NCBI GenBank assembly: GCA_024362935.1
Contig: JANCRA010000033.1
Span: 9,831,714-9,895,713, forward strand
Direction of reading: 5' to 3'
Origin: Setophaga petechia
Taxonomy: Eukaryota > Chordata > Aves > Passeriformes > Parulidae
DNA: 64,000 bases
Both the position numbers and the translations under genes were made by a program. Position 1 is the stretch's first letter; each line of letters opens with the position of its first letter. This document shows, one piece after another, positions 27,401 through 39,400 of this stretch. The notes beneath the pieces were generated by a model, which ran no database searches, was not told where the DNA came from, and worked only from the letters and a program-made list of their open reading frames with translations.

Positions 27401-30400
27401 TACAGATGACTTTTGGTTTCCTTGTCTACAAACAAAATTGAATTGCAAGGATTGACATTCTTTCTCAGGTGTAAAGCTTCTCATACTCTATTTGTGCATA
27501 GGAACAATTTCCACTCATTGAAGCTTGGCTTATTTTTTGATGAGACTACTAATATCAGCCCTTACACTTTTTCAGTCTATTATTGTTTATTATAATGAGA
27601 GTTGGCCCTGTTAGTGTCGTGTGTATTGTTAGAGTCTGTAATCCATAGAATTGAAAGTCTCAGTGAACATTTGTTCCTGAATTCTAGTCCAGAATGTCTT
27701 GTCCAGTCTCTTTTGTTTTTTTAAAATTTTTTAGTGGGAAAAAATCCTCTGCTGGTATAGGTCAGCACAGCTGCACTGAAGTTTGCACAGAAATGGAAAT
27801 GAATATAAATGCCTTAGAAAGTTTCTGTCAAATGTTTATTCACTTAAAGATGTAATAAATTAAGACGTGCCAAATTTTAATTAACAAACAGAATCTCATA
27901 TCTGCCTTGGAGATTGAAGATGGAGTATATTTTTTCGGGTCTCCTTATTTGTTATTTATTTGTAAATACTGTGGATGCTTGCTTTCATCCAAACCCACTT
28001 GTGAGTGCTAAGGAAAGATGCTGTTAAGAACTGCCCAGAACTCTGGCAGCCTGAATTAAAACCATGCTTTCTCTTCTCCATGATTTCTCTTCAGGATTAT
28101 TAAAATCCCAGATTGTCCCGGAGCGCTTTGCTTTCAGATCCGGGGAGCAGCACCCCCGTACGTTCACGCAGTAGGAAGAGGTGAGTAGAAACTGTGATAC
28201 AGCTAAGTTGGGAGTACAGCTCAATAGATGGGGGTGTGTGTGTGTATATATATATTTCAACAAGGATACATCCAGGTTTCATTGTCTAGCTTGTTCTGTA
28301 CAAATTCTGATACATTTAGTGACCATAGTGACAAGAACCTGTAATAGACAAGAATCACACTCACATAACCATAGAACAGATTTCCTGCCTCAAAAGAGAT
28401 TTTCTGCCTCAAACTGCTTTAGCTTATCACCTAAATAGATTCTAAGACAAATGGTATCATTCTTTCGAACTGAGTGTTGGGTCTGTAACCCCATCAACAC
28501 AATACATGGAATAATTTAATTCCACAGTGGAAGAAACTTGAATGCTGCAATGCACAGTACCATGGACTCTTTAGAAGGCATTTTCACTTTAGCTCTTGCA
28601 AGCGAGAAGTGGACTTGCTTAGTGACCCTTCCCTTGTTTCTTCTGAGACTACTAAGGTCAAGCTTAACAGCCACAGGGGGAAAAAACCGTAAAACTGAGG
28701 TGGTTGAGAAAAAGTTGAAGGGTCATGCTAACTGTGGCTTCCACAATGTTTTTACCTGTAGTCATCCACAGTTTGGGTCTGGGTTCTGAAGGTGCTGTAG
28801 GATCAGCAGGTTGGGAGACAAGCTGTAACATGGTCTGGACATCACAAAGTATGACAGAAGACTTGGAGACTACTTCTCCCTTACACAGGAGATATTGCTA
28901 CAGATTGCCAGTGGAGGAGGCAAAAGGCTCACCTCGATCTTTTTAAAAGGAGAAAATACAATTTGACAGAGATATTTACTACTTCTGTGCCTGACATATT
29001 TACCTGTAACTACAAGCAAACACAGCTTTAAACCTTCATGTTAGGCAGATGCAGAAAATACAACCTTTTAGACAGACACCAGTTCCTTCCTTCAGAACAA
29101 ATGTGTGTCTCCAGCTGAGTGCACTTAGCTCAGGCAGTGCCCACAGATGGTGTTCCCAGGACACACATTTATTACACTATTTTATAGCAGCACCTGCAAG
29201 CACTTTTTCACTGTTTGGAGTGCAAGCTGTAAGTTGCAGCTAGGAAGATTGTTCTTTTTCCGGATTTTGCCTGGAAAAGAATAGTTACATTTGACATCAT
29301 AGTCTTTTTGTGTAGCAAATCCTGTAACATGCAAGTGTTCTGTCTTCCAGGTGCAAGAGGCTGGACAAATACAACAGTTTGTACTTAAGCAAGACTACAG
29401 CTAGTGTAACCATAAGGCTAAAAGAGACCCATATAAGAATCCCAAACAATTTCCCACAGGAATGTAAATTTCTAGCATGAGTACATTTAGACCTAGGAGA
29501 TGGCTGTTTTTGCCAGCACTGCTGAAAACATGAAGGATAGACATATGATGTTACCCTTACCCAACAAAGCTCTCTGAATAGTAGCAAAGGCATGACAGGG
29601 CTGACCCAGCTCTTCTTCCTTTTTCTAACTTCCTTTTGCAAACTTTCCAGTATTCTCATCCATAGGCAGATGGCATTTCTGTTTAACTTCTCCCCTGTTA
29701 TTTTTCAGGTTCTGAGGCTGCAGCCGTAGGCCTTCATCCAGGGCAGTGTATTTTGAAAGTTAATGGGAATAATGCAACACATGGAAATTACAAGGAAGTT
29801 CTGGAGCACTTCACAGGCTATAGGACCAGGCAGCAGGAAGCACTGGTAGGAACACACAACCTCAAAGGAAGTACATTAATTCCCACCTTTCTTCTGCCCT
29901 CCTCTACTCTTGTGTTTTTATGCTCACTGAATATTCAGAAAAATTTGCTTTTATGCCAGGGTCCCTCTATCACTGAGGGGGCCTGATTCCATTTTCCCAT
30001 AGTTGCAAAACACCTATAAATAATATGAAAGCCATTTCATGCATACAGTACTGAAAATTATTAACTGTTACTAACCATGGAAGTTTACCCAGCTATTGAT
30101 CGAAATTTTATGTTCTCTGAAGTTCACAGAAAACCTGGGGTAATGTTGATATTTCAGCCTACTTAGAAGACGTAGAATTGATGACTAGGTTCACCTCTGT
30201 AGTCCAAATATTTGGAGATTGGGCATTTTGAGGTCCTAGCTGAAGCCTATATCTCTTGAAAGGGGCTGTACCAGTGGGTGTACAGAACACATGAAGATGC
30301 TGAAGAGGACAGAGTTCAGCAAGCAGCATCCCCTGCATGTTTGAATGGCAGTGGCCTGGGCTCCAGCAGAGACAGCTCTGCACTAGAAGGACATGCAGAA

Positions 30401-33400
30401 CTGGAACCCCTTCAGAGCAGCCAACAGGAACCAGGTAAAGATTCTCATGGGGAAGAAAACCTAGGGAAATTCAGGGGCTTTCAGAAGGAAAACCACAGTA
30501 GAAATATAAAGGATAATTATTATTGTAGAATATCTCTTGTCTTAGCAAAGCTTTGTAATTGAATGAGGTCTGCCAGAGGACATATTTCTTTGCTGCAGTT
30601 TATTCAGGGGAAGAAAAAATTGAGATGCACATAGAAATCATGCACCTTTAACTCTCTCTTCTCTACAAGACAGCCAGTTATGGGAATGAAGATACTCAGC
30701 ATTTTTAGAATCTTTTGGTAGCCCCTGCAAACCATGCATTTATGAGCAGTAGCTGATGGAGAGGGAACATCTGCAAGTAACTCCACCTAGAATAATCTGC
30801 GTTTTTTTGTTATTTTTGATTAAAAATTGGAATGTTAAATTACTTTGATCTGGAGTAAATCTTCAAGGCATGTTGCCACTGTTTCTGGAAGAGGTATGGG
30901 TGAATTTCCTCCAGCTTTTGAAAGCATAGCTCAAAAAACAGGTCTGCTTTCATGTTGAGGGCTTAAACAGAAAGGTAGATGTTAAGGGAGACTACTAAAG
31001 CAAAATTTAATCCCAAGGACTGAGCCTGGACTCTCTGAATGCCATTGGCATCTTCTCCAGGAACGGATGCACGTATGTGTGGATCCCATGCAAGGTCTGC
31101 TGATGCTGCTAATTTCACTGTCACAGAGTGTTCCAGCAGTGGAACAGCTGGAGCAGTGCCCTGGTAGAAGTGTGTGAGCAGCTCCCTGGCAAATCTCAAT
31201 TTGACTGGAACTTGAATCTGGTCTCTAGTGACCATAGAACTGCTTTGTGTAAAAAATGTTTCTCCTCACCACATCCCTGCCTGACATCTCAGTCTTCCAG
31301 ACAGTTACTGCAGACAACAGGACTCAGAGATTAACATGCTTCCCTTCCTTTATAAGCTTCTGCTAGGATCCATGAACAGAACTAGAAGTGGTGTCCTGAG
31401 CGTGGATTTGTGCACGCATGCATGGAAGAGCATCAGAATGGGGATTGGAGCATGTGTATTATCTCAAATCTTGTCACTGCCTCCATTAATGACCAACAGT
31501 GAATGTCTTCCTAAAGATATTCTCTCAGTCTCCAGCAGCACATAGCTCAAGCTGTTCTTTGAGCCAATGTGTCTCTGCATTCAATATTCTTCTCAGCAGG
31601 TTTCTCTTGCCTGGGCAGGCCTGTGTTCACATGTGCTGCTGACGCCTCTAATGACTTACTTTGGTTCCAGCCCAGACACCACAGACTGTCATTTCTCCAC
31701 TGGTCATTGGTGAAGAAACCCCACTCATCAGCCTGACTGTGGATAACACCCACCTCGAGCACGGGGTGGTATATGAATATGTTAGCAGTGCAGGAATCAA
31801 ATCCTTTGTCCTGGAGAAAATTGTGGAACCAAAAGGTTGCTTCATTCTCACCGCAAAGGTACCAAAAACCACACATGGTCAGCTTTTGCCTAAACAGAAT
31901 GGGAAACCAATAATGCAGCTTACCATAGGCCTCTCTGGGCTTGGCCTCAGTTGAGGTTGACATTGGTCTTCTCAGCCCTGCTTAAGAGTTTTATTCATTA
32001 GAATGAGTTGCAGTAGCTTTGTTTGCTATGAATAATCAGCAAATGCTTCCAGGACTTCAGCTGTTGAGGCAGATGGAGGGGAGCCCTCAGGTGTGGAACT
32101 CTTGCTTTTATCTGCCTGGTAGCATACACTCTGCTGATATTTAAAATTAATCTTTTCAGGCAGGAATTTGCTTTACCTTGCAAGAAAATCAAGCAACTTT
32201 TTCCCACCTGAGAAGCTGGATGGGTTGCTATGGGAATTGGGTAGAACTGCTGCTACTGCAAAGCAGCAGAGAGTGCAGAGTGGCTTGGTCATCTCTGACA
32301 AAAACGAGCTAATAGTGAACGTTTGTCACATCCCAGTAATGTTATGTCCCATGGAAGCATGCTAGAGCAGGTAACTTGGGCAATGGATATTTTGACCCAC
32401 TTCCCTGATTCTAAACATTTTTAAGGAATGTTAGATGACACTGACTATTAGACACATTAGTGGTTCTCAGGCCGTAATAGAGGCAGCCTATTCTTGGAGG
32501 CAGCTTTATTCAACCATGGGGCTTTGCCTCTCACTGAGTGGAAGAGAACTGTATTTTCCCTCCCTGCCAGGACTCATACCATTGACATGCTGTCTTTTTG
32601 TTCAGATTTTAGAGGCCTTTGCTGCAGAGGATGGTCATTTCGTAAGGAACTGTGAAAGACTCCTGTCCCTCAGCAGTGCTGTGGCCACCATGCCCCAGTA
32701 TGAATTCCGGCAAATCTGTGACACTAAGCTGGAGAGCATTAGCAGGAGGCTCACGAGCTACCAGGAGGTACAGCACTACTAGTTATTGGTGAAGTCTTGA
32801 AACAGTGCTTCATTGTGTTAAGTGGGTCTTAGTATTCTTTATTAATGAATCCAAACTGTTTCTGAGGTGGGTATCCTGGAGGCATGAGAACAGTTCTGCA
32901 AGTTACTGAAATTGCAAGTTTTGAGTGAAAATACCTCGTCTGTAAATCACTCCTTTCTTAACTCAGCTTGTCAGAGCTGTGAGTTAAGATGTATTATTGC
33001 AGGTTAATTTCCACTATGTTAGTGAATAAATATCAGAACAGATTGATGAATGTCTTATTTAACAAGAATGTAACTACAGTGTATCATGATGTAAACAAAC
33101 AAAGTGTATGTGCTTTTTTTGTGCAGTTACCTGAGCTGCTTGGAAAGAGAGTGCTAGGAGGTATAGCTAATTGCTTTCCTTTGTTGTTTTATGAGCTTTT
33201 TTTAAATGTGTTATTCCAGCTGCAGCAGAAATCTGAATTCCTGGATTTCTGGAGTAGGTGGCAGGAACAGAAAAGAATTGTCTGTATTGCTTCAAATTTC
33301 TTTGAAGGTGCAGTACCACACACCTACTTTATTTCTCCCAGTTTGCAGATGAATTGAAAACAAAGGTGAGCCCAGCCTTCAAACAAGCCGTTATGGAACC

Positions 33401-36400
33401 TCATTCCCTCAACAGCATGGATTTCTGCCCCACCAACTGCCACATTAACCTCATGGAGGTGTCATACCCCAAAAGCACTACCTCAGCAGGGAGATCGTTC
33501 AGTATTCGCATTGGACGGAAACCTTCCATTATTGGGCTTGATCCAGAGCAAGGTGATAATGAACTTCCCAGTCATACTGATTGAATCTGTTTAAAAGGCT
33601 GTGTGTTTCCACTGCTCAGCAAGGTCAAATATAAGTTCCAAGGAAACACAGTCTTACCAGTACCCTTTCTTCTTAAAATTTTATAGTTAAATGGCAGCCT
33701 TCTTGTGTTGTGAAGAAGTAATGGCTTCAAGCATAGCGGGGCTTCAGGTGCCATTTTCCTGCTGGATGAGCTGTTTGGCCATGATCTCATGGTAGTTACG
33801 TGGCCAGGGTGCTGCTGCCCTTAGCAGAGGTGACTTGCTGACTAAAAGTGAGCAGGGGCTGATGGCAACGCTGGTGCTTCATTCAGGGGGAAAACTGAAG
33901 TCAATCACATTGTAGTGCTGCTTTCTGCTCTCATTACTGAGTAAATTCCATGCAGTGGAGTTAAAATTCTCTACTGTGTCAGGGGATCTATTATCTGATA
34001 AATTGCTGCTATGCAGCATTTCTCCTACAGTCTGGATATTTATATCCAGCATTTTTTTTATCATGATCTGACTTAACATGCTTCTGATTCTTTGCCTTGT
34101 GACGGTAGAGTGCAGGAATGTTTGGAAGAGGGAAATATAGACTAACCAACTTTCTGAATAATGGCATTGACTATTCAAATTGACATTTGTAAAGGACCCC
34201 TGCTTGCTTGGGCAGTTGAATTTTTAATATGAGCTAAGGTAGGTAGCAAAGTACTGCACCAAAACTGTCAGCAGTTTTAAATGAAAAATAATTAATTTAT
34301 CTTCTGTAAGGACAGAATCCTACTCCTTTATATGTATGTGTGTGTGTAAGTGTAAATATCTGTAGAGCTTGAATAGTAACATAGACTGATTCCTGAGAAC
34401 CCAAATTCATTAACTTTTCAAAAAATGCTTTTAGAAAGCTTCTAAGTTTTCTGTATGAATATACATATGAACATATGTCTTTACTTCCATAATCTAGCCA
34501 GTTTCTGAACTGCAGTAAATTCAAAATATCTAGTTAGCATGACAGGAAAAAAGCCCAACTTCTTTGGGTATTTTTCCAGAATGATTTTGTCATATAATGT
34601 AATTATATAAAACAGTTCAGTGAAATTTTAGTTTTTCCTGTCACAACTCCACTTATCCTGAATGATCATCACTGAAATGGAGTGGAGAAAGTCGTGAGAG
34701 CCATACTAACTCGATCCTTTCATGTGCAATAGGTACCTTAAATCCAGTCTCATATACTCAGCATTGCATCACCACTATGGCTGCACCATCTTGGAGATGT
34801 CCAGCCCCAGAAGATGGAGATCCTGATGGTGGCTTTGGCCAGCGGAATGGAGGAACAATTTGGGAAGAAAGGGGACTCAGTTTTCTGCTGAAACAGGAAG
34901 ATTGGGAGATGCAGGACTCCTACTTGCATCTTTTTAACAAACTAGACATTGCAGTGAAGGAAATGAAGCAGTATGTCATTCAGATAAATAAGTGAGTACA
35001 AAATCCTATATGCACTGGGGAAAGAAATCCTTATAATATTGAGGCAGTAATCTCCAAAAGCACATTGTGCTGTCAGCCCCAGCTGTCTGCCTCTTCAGAC
35101 CTACCCTTGTATGATAAGTCCCTGCTGTTTGTTTCTACTCCTGGGCAGATCCACTAGTGTTTGTATTATTGTCTTTTGCTTCTAAAAGTCCATCTGAATT
35201 TGATGCCACTGTTTTGTTTACTGTATATTCCAAAATAAGAATCCATGTGTTGTCAAGAGCCTTTGAGATTTTGTCTGTCATAAGGTGGAAATAAGGGTTG
35301 AAATGAAGACAGTTCAACAGCTGAAGCAAAAGGTGCATGCAAAGCAAAACCAGGGATTCATTCACTGCTTCCCTTGGGCAGGCAGGTGTTCAGCCACCTT
35401 CAGGAGAGTAGGGTCCCATCCTGTGCAGTGGTGACTCGGAAAGACAAACACCATCACTCCAAATGGTCCTTCTTTCCTCCTTTTCCACCCACTTTATCTG
35501 CTGAGCATGGTGTCACACGAACTGGAATATCCCCTGGGTCAGCTGGGGTCACCTGTCCTGGCTGTGTCTCCTCCCAGTCTTTCCACACACCCCAGTCCCC
35601 TCCCCAGTGTGGCTCTACGAGGGGCAGAAAAGGCCTTGGTTCTGTGCTAGCTCAGCAGTTACAGACCATCTCTGCATCATCAGCTTTGTGTTCAGCACAA
35701 ATCCACAACAGTCACATACCAGCCAATGGAAAAAAAATTAACTGTATCCCTGCCAAAAATAGCACATGACCAAAACTTCACCTAAGTGGAAAGCACACGG
35801 ACCCTTGGTTTCAACATGTGTACAGAAGGGTGGTGGCTGCTGGGTACAGACAGTGAGCTGAGGAGGAGAAATCCAGTGCCTTGGAGGAACAAAGTGAGGA
35901 CTTTGAGGCCACCACGGTTACAGTGATTATGTTACACCTTATAGAAGCAGAGTACCTTTGGAAACAGGACCTTCTGGGAACTGGGATTCATGGGCATCTC
36001 CTGAGGTTTAACAGGACCAAGTGCAAGGTGCTGCACCCAGTCGGGACAGGCTGGAGAATAAAGGGACTGAACGCAGACGTGCCAAGAAGGGCTTGGGAGG
36101 GCTGGTGGCTGAGAGGCTGGACAGAAGCCATCAGGGTGCACTGACAGCATCAGCCAGTCCTGGGCCATCTGTGTCCTGGGCTCAGCCCCACAGTGTGGGC
36201 AGCAGGTGAAGCTGGGGGGAATCTGCCCCTTTGCCCTGCTCAGGTGAGACCCTGCCTGCAGAGCTACTTCCAACAGAGCAGCTCTGCTATGGGAAAAGGC
36301 TGAGAGGATTGGGATTCTTGGGCTGGAGAAGAGGCTTTGGGGTGACCTAATTGCAGTCTTCAGTACCTAATGGGAGCCTGGAAGAAAGATGAAGAGAGAC

Positions 36401-39400
36401 TCTTTACAAGGGCCTGGAGTGGCAGAACGAGGGGGAATGGCCTCAAAGTGAGAGCATGTTCAGATCAGATGTTGAGTAGTAGTCTATGTAAAGTGCTCAC
36501 AAAGGTAACTCTGATTTCACATAGCTGCATTTAGCCTTATATGTGACAGTTCATTTGTGGGACTGAGAGCTCTGTGTTGTGCTTCTGCAGACTATTGTCC
36601 ACCATAACAGAACCTACAGAAGCTGGTGCCTGTGAGCCACCATCTACTGAGGACACATCCTCACCTTCCCTGGGGACAGAAGAAAGTGATCCTGACAAAG
36701 CTGAGCATGGTGGAATCAAGAAGGTCTGTTTCAAAGTTTCTGAGGAGGACCAGGAAGACTCTGGACATGACACAATGAGTTTCAGGGACTCCTACAGGTC
36801 AGTCTGAAGATTGTGCCACTTGTACCTTACTAGTACTGCGTTTCAAAGTTCTCATTCCAGTATGGATTCCACAAACAGGTTGTTTTCCAGTCAGTCAGTT
36901 ATGTAGTATTCACTTAGTGGAGTGATGTATTCATTGTATTTATTGCCCTGGAGACATACACAGCAAAAATACTTCCCCCAAAGTAATGCCATAATACTAA
37001 GGTATCTACAAAAGTGAATAAAATGAAATAATTCCATCTAGTGTGACTTTCTGTGTCCTGTAGCCAGAAACTACAGAAGTCCAGTGGAATTCTCAGACTG
37101 CTTGGTCTTTTAATAGCTGGTATTAGCACTTGGTTCTGCAGCCAATTTTCCTGGAAGTCTAAGACATGGAGAAACATAAATGGACATTGAGTTTTTTATT
37201 TTTAATGGCTCTTTGAAACCACAAACAGAAATGTTTATTCAGGTGTCTTAAAATCTTTTTGGGACATGATTGACTTCTAGTTCTCCAGCAATATTTTCTA
37301 CCAAAGGAAATCTCACACCCAATTCTCTCTATTTTGTTGGGAAAGATTTGGAGACTCAGCTTCAGAATAGGTGGGGTAACAAATTGTGGCCATGTCTGAT
37401 CGCTGCAATTTAACATCCTTAACAGGCCATTTTTACATTTCTAGTAAGACAATAGAGCTGGGAGGATTCCAGCTCTGAATGAATGGCCTGTCTCTGGGAT
37501 GTTCTCATGAATGAATGTCCTGTCTCTGGGATGTTCTCATGAATGAATGTCCTGTCTCTGGGATGTTCCTGCTGCAGTCCTGATGCTTCACTTGCTGTTG
37601 TTGGGCACTTGTACCAGTAGCAATAGGTGCCACTGCTGCAGGACTCCAGAAGGGGAACAGTTTGTGTTGGAAGGGGTCTCTGGAGTCTGCACAGTCCAGT
37701 CCCTTGCTCAGGACAGGGCCAGTAAGATTGGTTGCTTGGGGTCTTGTCTGGTTGAATACTGATCGCCTCAGAGGACAGCAAATATGAAGTCAATAAAGAA
37801 ATAGAATGAATACTTGCAGTGCTGAGATCTGGGGCATCTCTGTTGTGTGAGATTTCAATCAGCACACGTGCTTTGGAGCTTTCTGAGTGAAATGTGCTTT
37901 ATTTCTTTCACTATTAATAGGGTATCCTGGTAGTTTAAACTTCTGTAATTGAGGGTAATTTATTGTGGGCAGCAAAGGGTGAGCACAAACAGTCTCTCTG
38001 GGCTTGTCATTTGTTCCAGAATTCTACACATTTGTTTGAGAAATGTTTGAGAAACATTATTCTGTCTTATCTGTATTAGACAGAGGCAGAGAATTAAGCA
38101 TATATTACAGATAGTAGTTACTTGAGGGGGAATGTGTTTTTATGGGTTTTGATTTAAAAGAACATTGATTAGCTACAAACTCAAGCAAATTGTAGATAAG
38201 AAAATATCTTGTTTGCAATAGCCAACAAGGCTTTTTTCTGTGATCATTTTGGAGGTGTAATTCATAAGGATTTGTATGGCAGAGTGGTTGCCATAAGTAT
38301 TAATCTTCCTGAGAAAAGAACAGATTTCTTTGATACTAGATTTAAAAAAGGACAGCAAGAATCCCAATTAGGGTTCTTCCAGTTGGTCTTGTATTTTTCT
38401 CTCATCTCAGTTAAAAATAACTTCAGAGGCAGAGGCAGCGGAGAATTTTTAAAGCTTTGTTTTGGGCTTGTACCATTAAAACCACTGTCATTGTCACTTC
38501 ATTGGAAGGGGACTGCCTGAGATCCATAGTCTTTTTGGTTACTTTCAGTAAGAACAGTTAAAGTGAACTTTTAAAGAGAGGAGATTTGCTGTAGAATTTT
38601 CCAGATGTGCATGAGCCAAGATTGGTGTGGAGCTGTTGTGACTCCTCCACTTCATTGTAGGATCTGCAGTGCCTGCAGTGACTTAGATTCCCTAAATTCT
38701 CTCTCCCACCTCCAGTATCTGTGCTACTGCAGCCTCCCTATATGCTGGATTTGGATGCTGTAATTCCCTCAGAGCTGGTAGCGACCATTTAGTGGAGATG
38801 CCTGTTTTCATTATTTACAGCAGCAGGGTGATGTGTCGAGCATTCAGTGTGAACTGCAAATAGAAGAGGCATGCTGTGGCAGCCCAGCCCCAGAGTCCTT
38901 GCCCTTGTGCATGTCCTCAGTGTCACAGAGCTGGGTCTGGGGGGACGGCGCTGGCAGAGGGAGTCAGAGCGGGTGCCTGGGGTGGGCCCAGCCTCTGTTC
39001 AGCGCCCCTTGCTCTCTTTGCAGCGAGTGTAACAGCAACAGGGACTCCGTGGTGTCCTACAGCAGCGTGCGCAGCAGCAGCTCCTACCTGGGCAGTGATG
39101 AGATGGGGTCAGGTGAGTGTGGGCACGGGTCACAGGCACCCAGCAGCAGCTCCTACCTGGGCAGCGATGAGATGGGGTCAGGTGAGTGTGGGCACGGGTC
39201 ACAGGCACCCAGCAGCAGCTCCTACCTGGGCAGCGATGAGATGGGGTCAGGTGAGTGTGGGCACGGGTCACAGGCACCCAGCAGCAGCTCCTACCTGGGC
39301 AGCGATGAGATGGGGTCAGGTGAGTGTGGGCACGGGTCACAGGCACCCAGCAGCAGCTCCTACCTGGGCAGCGATGAGATGGGGTCAGGTGAGTGTGGGC

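Noticed and set aside
31547..31963. 138-codon minus-strand open frame
   Set aside because: Antisense of PREX1 exon 18.
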